Shown: positions 41,942 to 49,924 of the stretch, one piece after another
How positions within the stretch are numbered: the stretch's first letter is position 1
Layout: every line of letters starts with the position of its first letter
NCBI GenBank assembly: GCA_029055435.1
Contig: JAIDDH010000031.1
Span: 1 to 52,839 of the forward strand
Reading direction: 5' to 3'
Source: Acetatifactor sp.
Lineage (GTDB): Bacteria > Bacillota > Clostridia > Lachnospirales > Lachnospiraceae
Length of the DNA stretch: 52,839 nt
The notes under the pieces: generated by a model
Seen by the model: only the letters and a program-made list of their open reading frames with translations
Databases searched by the model: none
Told to the model about the DNA's origin: nothing
Made by a program: the position numbers and the translations under genes

Positions 41942-42999
41942 ATAAAACAATCACAATCGGCGGGCATATCATCAGCGAGCAGTCTCCCACCTTTATCATT
42001 GCGGAGATGTCCGCCAATCATCTGATGGATTTTGACCGGGCGGTGGCCGTAATGCGGGCGGCGAAGGATGCGGGGGCTGACGCAATCAAGATTCAGACCT
42101 ACACGGCAGATACCATCACTCTGGACTGCGATGATCCCTGTTTTCAGATCACACAGGGAACAATCTGGGATGGCACCACGCTGCACCGGCTTTATCAAAC
42201 GGCATACACGCCGTGGGAGTGGCAGCCGAAGCTTCAGAAGCTGGCGGAGGAGATGGGACTGGTCTTTTTCTCTTCGCCCTTTGATTTTTCTGCTGTGGAT
42301 TTTCTGGAGGATATGCAGGTGCCCGCCTATAAGATCGCAAGCTTTGAGATCAATGACATCCCTTTGATCCGGAAGATTGCGAGACTGGGCAAGCCCATGA
42401 TCTTTGCCACGGGAGTGGCCAGACTTGCGGATATTGAGCTGGCTCTGCGCACCTGTAAAGAAGAGGGGAACGAGGATGTGGTTCTTCTGAAATGTACATC
42501 TTCCTATCCTGCGCCCTACGAGGATATTAATCTGAAAACCATTCCTTCCATGGCGCAGACCTTCGACTGTATCACGGGGCTGTCCGATCACAGCATGGGA
42601 CATGCGGTGGCGGACGCTGCGGTGGCGCTGGGGGCAAAGGTGGTGGAGAAGCATCTGACCTTGTCCCGGGCGGATGGCGGTGCGGATGCCGCTTTTTCCA
42701 TGGAGCCGGAGGAATTCCGTATCATGACGGAGAATATACGCAAAATAGAGAAGGCGCTGGGGACAGTGACCTATGAGCTGACGGAGAAGCAGACCAGAGA
42801 GAGGGAGCATTCCCGCTCGCTCTTTGTGGCGCAGGATATGAAGGCGGGGGATGTGTTCACGCCTGAGAATCTCCGTTCGGTGCGACCTGCCTGCGGTCTG
42901 CACACCATGTATTACGAGGAGCTTCTGGGGAAGAAAATTTCCCGGGATGCGAAGCTTGGCACTCCCATGAGCTGGGAGCTGGTGGATTTTGAGGAGTAG
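41938..42999 (+). CDS. pseI: Pseudaminic acid synthase
   Basis: A 353-residue NeuB-family enzyme. FIIAEMSANHLMDFDRA, DAIKIQTYTADTITLDC, KIASFEINDIPLI and GLSDHSMGH are NeuB/PseI signatures, with IAEMSANH favouring PseI. The C-terminal SAF domain (about 290-350) is intact. It condenses the 2,4-diamido-2,4,6-trideoxy-L-altrose with phosphoenolpyruvate to form the nine-carbon sugar. It starts with TTG at 41938, eight bases after GGGAGGAG, and the TTGA overlaps the stop of the acyltransferase gene. The rare start codon may lower its level relative to the neighbours. Confidence 0.93.
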   Translation: MNKTITIGGHIISEQSPTFIIAEMSANHLMDFDRAVAVMRAAKDAGADAIKIQTYTADTITLDCDDPCFQITQGTIWDGTTLHRLYQTAYTPWEWQPKLQKLAEEMGLVFFSSPFDFSAVDFLEDMQVPAYKIASFEINDIPLIRKIARLGKPMIFATGVARLADIELALRTCKEEGNEDVVLLKCTSSYPAPYEDINLKTIPSMAQTFDCITGLSDHSMGHAVADAAVALGAKVVEKHLTLSRADGGADAAFSMEPEEFRIMTENIRKIEKALGTVTYELTEKQTREREHSRSLFVAQDMKAGDVFTPENLRSVRPACGLHTMYYEELLGKKISRDAKLGTPMSWELVDFEE

Positions 43000-43028
43000 A
43001 AAATGTTCAAGGAGTAGGGAATGTTCAT
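42993..43028. repeat. 18-bp tandem duplication at the pseI-pseG junction
   Basis: GGAGTAGAAAATGTTCAA (42993-43010) and GGAGTAGGGAATGTTCAT (43011-43028), 15 of 18 identical. Each copy holds a ribosome binding site, a TAG stop and an ATG in the pseG frame. Confidence 0.9.
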
Positions 43029-44052
43029 TGTTCGGGCGGACGGAAATGCGAAAATTGGCGCGGGACATCTGATGCGCTGTCTGACCATCGGGGATGCGGT
43101 GCGGAGGAATGCCGGCGCGGACTGGTATCAGGAGATACTGTTTTTGTGTGCGGATGAAGACTCGGTTGCGCTGGTGGAGCGCCATGGCTTTCGGGCGGGA
43201 GTGCTCCACACGGATTACCGGCAGCCGGAGACAGAGCTTGCTGTATGGGACTCGTGGGCCGGCGCAGGATCAAACACGATTCTGGCGGACAGTTATTATG
43301 TGACGGACGATTATCTGTCAGCGCTCTCCCGGTATGGCACTGTCTATCTCATGGACGATATGCAGCGGCATGCCTATCCTGTGGATGGAATAATCAATTA
43401 TAATCTCTTTGCGGACAGGGCTGTCTATGAGTCGCTGTATCCTGCGGGAAATGTCAGACTTTGTCTGGGCGGGGATTATATCCCGCTGCGGGAGCAGTTT
43501 CGCGGAGTGTCATATCGTGTGGGGGATGCAGTGCAGAATGTGCTGCTCACCACGGGCGGCGGGGATGCGGACAATATCGCAGGAGCTGTCCTGGATGGCA
43601 TTTACAGACAGGATATCGTCTATCATGTGCTGGTGGGGCGATTCAGTCCTCATTTTGGGAGCTGGCAGGAGCGGGCCCGCAAGGCGCAAAATATTCGGAT
43701 TTATTTTGACGTTCAGGATATGGCGGGGCTGATGTGCCAATGTGATCTGGCGGTGAGCGCCGGGGGAAGTACGCTGTATGAGCTTGCCGCGGTGGGAGTT
43801 CCTTTTGTGTGCTTTTCTTATGCAGAGAATCAGGAGGCATTGGTGGAGTATCTCGGGGATACGCAGGCGGCGTGCAGCGCGGGGGCATGGCACAGGGATG
43901 CGGCAGATACGCAGGAGCGGCTGCGTCTACATTTTGAGCAGTTGTGTGCCAGCCATTCGTTACGGCAGCAGTATTCCGACAGGGAGCGGAAGCTGGTGGA
44001 CGGTCAGGGGGCATGCAGGCTGGCCCGAATTTTATGCGGAGGAAATGTGTGA
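43021..44052 (+). CDS. pseG: UDP-2,4-diacetamido-2,4,6-trideoxy-beta-L-altropyranose hydrolase
   Basis: A 343-residue GT-B-fold hydrolase of the MurG-like PseG family. It has IVRADGNAKIGAGHLMRC at the N terminus, LTTGGGDADNIAG in the middle and the nucleotide-binding DLAVSAGGSTLYELAAVGVP near the C terminus. It removes UDP from the diamido sugar before PseI acts. The start at 43021 has AAGGAG upstream. An 18-bp duplication created an earlier ATG (43003) that reaches a TAG after four codons. The 3' end overlaps the SGNH hydrolase gene by four bases. Confidence 0.92.
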   Translation: MFIVRADGNAKIGAGHLMRCLTIGDAVRRNAGADWYQEILFLCADEDSVALVERHGFRAGVLHTDYRQPETELAVWDSWAGAGSNTILADSYYVTDDYLSALSRYGTVYLMDDMQRHAYPVDGIINYNLFADRAVYESLYPAGNVRLCLGGDYIPLREQFRGVSYRVGDAVQNVLLTTGGGDADNIAGAVLDGIYRQDIVYHVLVGRFSPHFGSWQERARKAQNIRIYFDVQDMAGLMCQCDLAVSAGGSTLYELAAVGVPFVCFSYAENQEALVEYLGDTQAACSAGAWHRDAADTQERLRLHFEQLCASHSLRQQYSDRERKLVDGQGACRLARILCGGNV

Positions 44053-44897
44053 AGGACAGGAGCGGATTATTTTCCCAAATAGCATATGGTCTGGCGGCGG
44101 TTCTGGTGTTTGTGCTTCTGTGTGGATTTTTTGTGCAGAGTCGGGAGGAGGAGACTGCGCTCACGCAGTACCCGGTCGTCATTCTGGGGGACAGCCTCAT
44201 GGGGCAGTGCCGGGATGAGACCTCCGTGGCGGAGCTCCTGGAAGAGAGACTGGGCAGACCGGTCTTTAACGGCGCTTTCGGCGGAACCTGTATGGCGCTG
44301 CAGGAACAGGAGCTGGAGGCCAATTACACCATGGAGCTGTTGAATATGGTGAATCTGTCCAAGGCACTTTCGGCGGATGATTTCGGCGCGCAGCAGACGG
44401 TGCGCAGCAGGAGAGAGATCACGGATTATTTCGGAGACACCGTGGACGAGCTTGCGGTCATCGATTACCAGAAGGTGGAGATATTGATTCTGGCCTTTGG
44501 AATCAATGATTATCACGCGGGCATTGCGCTGAATAATGAGCGGAATCCGTTGGATGAATCAACCTATGGAGGGGCGCTGCGCAGTGTGCTGACCACATTG
44601 CAGAAGTGTTATCCGGATATGAGGATTGTGTTGGTGACGCCCACTTACGCGTGGTATCGGTCCAAAAAGATGACCTGCGAGGAGTACAAGACGGGCGACG
44701 CCTATCTGGAGGAATATGTGGAGGAGATGCGCTCTGTGGCGGAGGAGTTTGGAATAGAGACAATCGACTTGTATCATGATTTGTATTCCCATCAGGAGTG
44801 GCAGGACTGGAAGCTGTATACGGAGGATGGGCTGCATCCCAACGAGGACGGCAGAAAGCTGATTGCGGATAGGCTTGCGGCGTATCTGCAGGAGTGA
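44049..44897 (+). CDS. Membrane-anchored SGNH/GDSL hydrolase
   Basis: A 282-residue protein with a single N-terminal membrane helix (about residues 8-28) and an outer SGNH domain. The nucleophile is Ser49 in VILGDSLMGQ, FGGTC and FGINDYH supply the oxyanion Gly/Asn, and the acid-base pair is Asp260/His263 in DGLHPN. Such enzymes remove or transfer O-acyl groups on glycans or lipids outside the cell. The position right after pseG suggests action on the acylated glycan made here (inference). The GTG at 44049 is chosen because GGAGG lies six bases upstream and it overlaps pseG by GTGA. No other start has comparable support. Confidence 0.85.
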   Translation: MKDRSGLFSQIAYGLAAVLVFVLLCGFFVQSREEETALTQYPVVILGDSLMGQCRDETSVAELLEERLGRPVFNGAFGGTCMALQEQELEANYTMELLNMVNLSKALSADDFGAQQTVRSRREITDYFGDTVDELAVIDYQKVEILILAFGINDYHAGIALNNERNPLDESTYGGALRSVLTTLQKCYPDMRIVLVTPTYAWYRSKKMTCEEYKTGDAYLEEYVEEMRSVAEEFGIETIDLYHDLYSHQEWQDWKLYTEDGLHPNEDGRKLIADRLAAYLQE

Positions 44898-44956
44898 GGA
44901 TAAAGGAAAGAATAGGATAAAAAGTATAGGATAAAAGGCATAGGATAAAAAGCATA
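44898..44956. repeat. 14-bp tandem repeat (3 copies plus a degenerate one)
   Basis: GGATAAAAAGTATA, GGATAAAAGGCATA and GGATAAAAAGCATA (44915-44928, 44929-44942, 44943-44956), preceded by a degenerate GGATAAAGGAAAGAATA (44898-44914). The array fills most of the gap between the SGNH and GtrII genes and begins right after the SGNH stop codon. Confidence 0.9.
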
Positions 44957-44975
44957 AAGCAGGAGATATCAGGAA

Positions 44976-46532
44976 ATGAAAACAGTGTTGACGGAGAAGT
45001 CTCCCGCACAGGCGCTGACGCAGTGGGTGCGGGGAATCAGAAAAGAATACAGGACAGCATTCGTAGCGGCTTTTGTCATGGGGCTTTTGATTCATATGCC
45101 TGTTTTGCTGTCGGATATCCCCAATCACGATGGTCTGGGGAGTATGTATTTTGACCAGAATATGATTACCTCCGGACGGTGGTTTCTCACGGTGGCCTGT
45201 GGGTTTTCTTCGTATTTTACGATTCCCTGGGTGATAGGGCTTCTGGGGCTTTTGTTCCTTTCTCTGGCGGCGGTGGCCTTCACCGCGCTGTTAGAGCTTA
45301 GGGACACGGTTTCCGTGGTGCTGGTCAGCGGGCTGTTAGTAAGCTTTCCGGCGCTTGCATCTACCTTCGCCTATGTGTTTACCATGGACGGTTACATGCT
45401 GGCTTTGCTTCTGGCGGTGCTGTCGGTGCTGTGTACGAAGAAGCATAAGTGGGGCTTTCTGTGGGGGGCAGTGTGTCTGGCCTTCAGCATGGGCACTTAT
45501 CAGGCGTACTTGTCATCTGCAATTCTCCTGTGTATGTATGAGGTTCTGATAATCTTTATGGATAAGGGAAAATTTGGAGGAAAGCTGCGCGCATCGCTCA
45601 GGTATCTCTATATGGGAGTGCTGGGAGCTGCGCTGTATTATATTATTCTGCGTATTTTATTGTTGGTTCAGGGAAAGGAACTTGCCTCTTATCAGGGAAT
45701 CAACGGTATGGGGAGATTTGGTGCGGATGCAGTCATGCATATCTATCGGGATTTTTTGAGTTTCAGCGTGAAGGGAAATGTGCTGTATCACAATATTTTC
45801 TCACTGGCGGCCTGCATTCTTCTGATCTGTGCGGTGCTGTTTGTGCTGGGGAGATTGGTTCTTCAAAGAAAATGGTGGAAGTGTCCCGGATTTTTCGTTA
45901 TAATAGCTTTGGCAGCGGTGGCGGCGCCCTTTGCCACGAATATCATTCTGTTGATTTCCCCGGAGGTGACATATCATTTGCTGATGAGGTATCAATGGGT
46001 GCTGTATCTGATACTGGCGGTGGCGTTTGTGACCCGTTATGCCGGATGGGACGCCCGGGGGAATCTGACACAGTGGATTGCCTTTGCCGCCGCGTTCGTG
46101 CTGATTTTCCACTATGCGGTGACGGACAACATCGGGTATTCCAATCTGCAGAAGCGGTATGAGAAGACTTATGCCTATTGTATGAGACTGCTGGACCGCA
46201 TCGAGCAGACGGAAGGGTATTATCAGGGAATCCCCATCGCCATGGTGGGTGTGGTGGGTTACAATCCCTATCCTGTGACAGATATCACGCTGGATGTGAC
46301 CTCCAATATGATTGGTCTGAACGGGGACACACTTTTGTACACCGGTGAGAATTATCAGGTCTTTATGAAAAATTATCTGGGAGCCACACTTAATATGATG
46401 ACTCCCGAGGAGATGGAGGATATTTATTATTCTCAGGAATATATCGAGATGGAGAGTTTTCCCGCGGAGTCTTCCGTGAAGATTGTGGACGGGATTATGT
46501 ATATCAAGACAGAGAATGTGGGGAGAGATTGA
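44976..46532 (+). CDS. GtrII-family glucosyltransferase-like membrane protein (second copy)
   Basis: A 518-residue polytopic protein with about ten helices. The outer-loop motif DIPNHDGLGSMYFDQNM followed by SGRWFL, and the core FAYVFTMDGYMLALLLAVLS ... FSMGTYQAYLSSA, fit the GtrII family. It probably glycosylates the extracytoplasmic glycan from an undecaprenyl-phosphate sugar. It is only distantly similar to the member at 32849. It starts 78 bases after the SGNH gene, past a tandem-repeat array, and sits three bases before the GtrB-like gene, so the pair is probably a matched donor-transferase set. Confidence 0.85.
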   Translation: MKTVLTEKSPAQALTQWVRGIRKEYRTAFVAAFVMGLLIHMPVLLSDIPNHDGLGSMYFDQNMITSGRWFLTVACGFSSYFTIPWVIGLLGLLFLSLAAVAFTALLELRDTVSVVLVSGLLVSFPALASTFAYVFTMDGYMLALLLAVLSVLCTKKHKWGFLWGAVCLAFSMGTYQAYLSSAILLCMYEVLIIFMDKGKFGGKLRASLRYLYMGVLGAALYYIILRILLLVQGKELASYQGINGMGRFGADAVMHIYRDFLSFSVKGNVLYHNIFSLAACILLICAVLFVLGRLVLQRKWWKCPGFFVIIALAAVAAPFATNIILLISPEVTYHLLMRYQWVLYLILAVAFVTRYAGWDARGNLTQWIAFAAAFVLIFHYAVTDNIGYSNLQKRYEKTYAYCMRLLDRIEQTEGYYQGIPIAMVGVVGYNPYPVTDITLDVTSNMIGLNGDTLLYTGENYQVFMKNYLGATLNMMTPEEMEDIYYSQEYIEMESFPAESSVKIVDGIMYIKTENVGRD

Positions 46533-46535
46533 CAA

Positions 46536-47489
46536 ATGTCGGTGTTATCGATTGTTTTACCCGCTTATAATGAGGAACAGAATATTGCAAACACGGCTCA
46601 GGTGCTGTCCGCTTTTTTGGAGGAGCAGGGAATCGACTATGAATTGGTTTTTATCAGCGACGGCTCCAAGGACAATACTTATGCGGAAATCCGGAAGGCA
46701 GCGGCGGCAAATCCCCGGATCAGGGGCGCGCAGTTTTCCCGCAATTTCGGCAAGGAGGCCGGAATCTTTGCAGGTCTGGAGCTGACTTCGGGAGATGCGG
46801 TGATTGTCATGGATTGCGATTTGCAGCATCCGCCGCAGGCGATTCCAAAGATGTGGGAGAAATGGAAGGCCGGAGCGGAGATCGTGGAGGGCATCAAGTC
46901 GGACAGAGGAAAGGAAAGTCTGGGCTACAGGCTTTCGGCGGGACTGTTTTACAAGATTATGAGCAGACTCATCAAAATCGACATGAATGCCTCATCGGAT
47001 TTTAAGCTTCTGGACCGCAAGGTGGTCAATGTGCTTCTGGAGCTGCCAGAGAGGAATACATTCTTCAGAGCCCTGACCTTCTGGGCCGGATTTCGCACGG
47101 AGACTGTGGAGTACGAGGTGCAGGAGCGGCAGTTTGGCCAGAGCAAATGGTCCGTCTGGAGTCTGATGAAATACGCTATTACCAATGCGACGTCTTTCAG
47201 TACCCTGCCTTTGCAGATGGTGACAGTGCTGGGAGTGGTGTCTATTGTAGGCAGCCTGATTATTGCAATCCAGACGCTGGTGCGCTTCCTCATGGGAGCG
47301 TCGGTGGAGGGCTTTACCACGGTAATCCTGTTGATTTTAATCATCGGCGGTTTTATCATGCTCAGCCTGGGCGTCATCGGGCATTATATCGCCAGGATTT
47401 ATGAGGAGGTCAAGGGAAGACCCAAGTATATCATCAGTCAGGTGACGGACAATGTAAACGGCAATGTGGCCGGAACATGGAAAAGATGA
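46536..47489 (+). CDS. GtrB-like undecaprenyl-phosphate glycosyltransferase (GT2)
   Basis: A 317-residue GT2 with two C-terminal membrane helices (about residues 225-250 and 262-285). LSIVLPAYNEEQNI, FSRNFGKEAGIFAGLE and the DxD motif in VMDCDLQHPPQAI match the GtrB/DPM-like group, which makes undecaprenyl-phosphate-glucose (or a related sugar) from a UDP-sugar on the inner membrane face. A GtrA-type flippase is not found in the window. It follows the GtrII gene by three bases and likely feeds it. Confidence 0.9.
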   Translation: MSVLSIVLPAYNEEQNIANTAQVLSAFLEEQGIDYELVFISDGSKDNTYAEIRKAAAANPRIRGAQFSRNFGKEAGIFAGLELTSGDAVIVMDCDLQHPPQAIPKMWEKWKAGAEIVEGIKSDRGKESLGYRLSAGLFYKIMSRLIKIDMNASSDFKLLDRKVVNVLLELPERNTFFRALTFWAGFRTETVEYEVQERQFGQSKWSVWSLMKYAITNATSFSTLPLQMVTVLGVVSIVGSLIIAIQTLVRFLMGASVEGFTTVILLILIIGGFIMLSLGVIGHYIARIYEEVKGRPKYIISQVTDNVNGNVAGTWKR

Positions 47490-47534
47490 AAAGGCTAGAT
47501 TTGTGCCGCAGGCACGGCAGAAAGAGAGGAATTT

Positions 47535-48683
47535 ATGAGCGATTTCAAGATACCTTTTAATATACCACCCTATGTGGAGACAGCGGCGGACTATATACAG
47601 GAATGTGTGAAAAATCAGAAGATTTGCGGGGACGGCGGCTATACCGCAAAGTGCAGCGAGTGGATTGAGGAGCGCACCGGTACGGCCAAGTGTATGCTCA
47701 CTACCTCCTGCACCCATGCCACGGAGATGGCGGCTCTTCTGGCGCAGGTGGGGCCCGGGGATGAGGTCATCATGCCATCTTATACTTTCGTGTCCACCGC
47801 AAATGCCTTTGTGCTCCGGGGAGCTGTACCGGTGTTTGTGGATATCCGGCCGGACACCATGAATATCGATGAGACCAAGATTGAAGCCGCCATCACTGAG
47901 CGGACAAAGGGCATCGTGCCTGTACATTATGCGGGAGTAGCCTGCGAGATGGACACTATCATGGACATCGCCAAAAGACATAAGCTCTGGGTCATCGAGG
48001 ATGCTGCGCAGGGAGTTTTGGCTTCCTATAAAGGGCGTGCGCTGGGAACGATAGGCGATTACGGGTGCTTCAGCTTTCACGAGACCAAGAACTACAGCAT
48101 GGGAGAAGGCGGAGCGCTGCTCATCCGTGACGAGGACAATGTGGAGGATGCCGAGATTATCCGTGAGAAGGGCACTAATCGAAGCAAGTATTACAGAGGT
48201 CAGGTTGACAAGTATAGATGGGTGAATATGGGCTCCTCCTATCTGCCCAGCGATATGAATGCGGCATATCTGTACGCTCAGCTGGAGATCGCGGATGAGA
48301 TCAATGACGCGCGTCTTGCCGCATGGAATCGCTATTATGAGAGGCTGAGTCCGCTTGCGGAGCAGGGGAAGATAGAGCTTCCCGTTGTGCCGGAGGGCTG
48401 TGTCCACAATGCCCATATGTTTTATATCAAGCTGGAGAATCTGGAGAAGCGCACCGCGTTCATCGAATATATGAAGAAACATGAGATATTGACGGTGTTC
48501 CATTATATTCCGCTGCACACGGCGCCCGCGGGGCAGCAGTTCGGGCGTTTTCATGGCGAGGATGTCTATACTACAAAAGAGAGCGACCGTCTGGTCAGAC
48601 TGCCGATGTATTATGGATTGACTGTGGAGCAGGTGGATGAGATCTGTGACAGGGTTGAGGAGTATTTATGCAAAAGCTTCTAG
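47535..48683 (+). CDS. rffA: dTDP-4-amino-4,6-dideoxygalactose transaminase
   Basis: A 382-residue DegT/DnrJ/EryC1 aminotransferase, nearly full-length similar to E. coli RffA/WecE as I remember it: GDGGYTAKCSEWIEERTG, IMPSYTFVSTANAFVLRG, VPVHYAGVACEMDTIM, VFHYIPLHTAPAGQQFG and TTKESDRLVRLPMYYGL. The PLP lysine is Lys185 in FSFHETKNYSMGEGG. It converts dTDP-4-keto-6-deoxyglucose to dTDP-Fuc4N with glutamate as amino donor. The dTDP-glucose synthesis genes and the partner acetyltransferase RffC are not in the window. It overlaps the next gene by 16 bases. Confidence 0.93.
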   Translation: MSDFKIPFNIPPYVETAADYIQECVKNQKICGDGGYTAKCSEWIEERTGTAKCMLTTSCTHATEMAALLAQVGPGDEVIMPSYTFVSTANAFVLRGAVPVFVDIRPDTMNIDETKIEAAITERTKGIVPVHYAGVACEMDTIMDIAKRHKLWVIEDAAQGVLASYKGRALGTIGDYGCFSFHETKNYSMGEGGALLIRDEDNVEDAEIIREKGTNRSKYYRGQVDKYRWVNMGSSYLPSDMNAAYLYAQLEIADEINDARLAAWNRYYERLSPLAEQGKIELPVVPEGCVHNAHMFYIKLENLEKRTAFIEYMKKHEILTVFHYIPLHTAPAGQQFGRFHGEDVYTTKESDRLVRLPMYYGLTVEQVDEICDRVEEYLCKSF

Positions 48684-49924
48684 AGCATTGTGCTGCCGTT
48701 CTAGGCAGGGTCATTTTCATAGGCTTCGGCATCCAGATCGCGCTGGGAATACTCTGGATGTGCAATGCTTTCGCTAGGCTGGAGAGGCCGGGCGAAAGCA
48801 TTGTCTGCGTGTGTCAGATAGCGGCTCTGGGAGCCGCTGTATACTTTTTTGCAGGGTCTGTGCGGGGAAGAGTTTTTGCGGTTCTCTCTGTGCTGACCTT
48901 CCCTATGGTACTGCAGTGTCTGGTGATTCCCGACATACGGGTATTCGCCTCGGCGCTGTTGATTTCGGAGACGGGATGTGTCCTGCGTGCCATGGAACAG
49001 CGGGAGGGCAGGAGATTTTTGTATGCGGGCCTGTGTGCATGGCTGGCGGCTTCCCTGCTGCGGGGAGAGTATCTTTATATCGGTACGGTTCCCATGGTGT
49101 TTTCCTGGCTGTATGACTGTGTGCGTTTTTCCCGGAACAGGGGAGAAGGTGAGGATGACGGCCGGCGGCAGAGGAGAAAAGGGCTGCTGTACCGTCTGTT
49201 GTTATTGTGTGCCGTGGCGGGTCTTGCTGCGGGAATCGGCAGTTTTTATCAGAGCAGAGAGAAGCTGCTGACGCATCTGACCAGCCGGGTGGTATGGACC
49301 ACTCTGTATAATGCTTACTCTGATCTGCCCAAGGAGACGAGGGTGTTGATTAAATATTGGGATTTGGTGAACAGCACTTATGAGGCCACGGGAATCGAGA
49401 CGATACTTCGGCCCTCTCTGGAGGAGCATCTGGGGGAGCGGGAGGCTGAGACGGTGTTGAGAGCGCTGATTAAAACAGCGTGGCAGAATAGCAAAGGACA
49501 GATTCTGAAGGAGACTGTCTGGGATATGGCAGGTTATCTGGTGGCTCCGGTGGTGCTGCCGCTGCAGCTTCAGGGGAGGGCTTATGAGTCTTATTCAGGC
49601 AACAATTATCTGCAGATTTTGAAGCCTGCGCCGAAGCTTGGTAGATTTTATATGGAATACTGCTGTAAATGGCTTATGGCGTCGTCGGTGCTGGGGTTTT
49701 TGACAGGTTTTGCCGTGAGAGCAAAGCGGCGGCTGAGGGCCGTGAGAGTGTTTGTGATTCCGTTTTTGACTGCTTTTGCGATGAGTGTGGGATACACTCT
49801 GAGCGGGGCGGGGCGGATGGATTATAAAAATACCCTGTTTGTGATGTGCATGTGGGTGCTTTGGGCGGCATCCGCAGGAGCGCGGGGAGTCATGGGAGGG
49901 AGACCGGATGAAAAAGAACGGTAA
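48668..49924 (+). CDS. Polytopic membrane protein of the glycan locus, unknown
   Basis: A 418-residue protein with about eight hydrophobic segments, a large soluble loop (about residues 195-285) and two late helices. I do not recognise the family with confidence. The overall plan (N-terminal helices, conserved RGEYLY and a central loop) resembles GT-C type glycosyltransferases or their partners, but no catalytic Asp/Glu motif is clear. GAGGAG precedes the ATG inside the rffA end. It overlaps both neighbours (16 and 17 bases), so it is coupled to rffA and to the DUF6044-like gene, which argues for a role in the same glycan pathway. Confidence 0.75.
   Translation: MQKLLEHCAAVLGRVIFIGFGIQIALGILWMCNAFARLERPGESIVCVCQIAALGAAVYFFAGSVRGRVFAVLSVLTFPMVLQCLVIPDIRVFASALLISETGCVLRAMEQREGRRFLYAGLCAWLAASLLRGEYLYIGTVPMVFSWLYDCVRFSRNRGEGEDDGRRQRRKGLLYRLLLLCAVAGLAAGIGSFYQSREKLLTHLTSRVVWTTLYNAYSDLPKETRVLIKYWDLVNSTYEATGIETILRPSLEEHLGEREAETVLRALIKTAWQNSKGQILKETVWDMAGYLVAPVVLPLQLQGRAYESYSGNNYLQILKPAPKLGRFYMEYCCKWLMASSVLGFLTGFAVRAKRRLRAVRVFVIPFLTAFAMSVGYTLSGAGRMDYKNTLFVMCMWVLWAASAGARGVMGGRPDEKER

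Noticed and set aside
41824..43209. Antisense open frame of 461 codons across pseI and pseG
   Set aside because: The plus strand holds three clear enzymes with overlaps and ribosome binding sites; the antisense product is Arg/His-rich and has no domain.
47337..48554. Antisense open frame of 405 codons across rffA
   Set aside because: The RffA reading on the plus strand is near full-length similar to the known enzyme; the reverse frame is a shadow.
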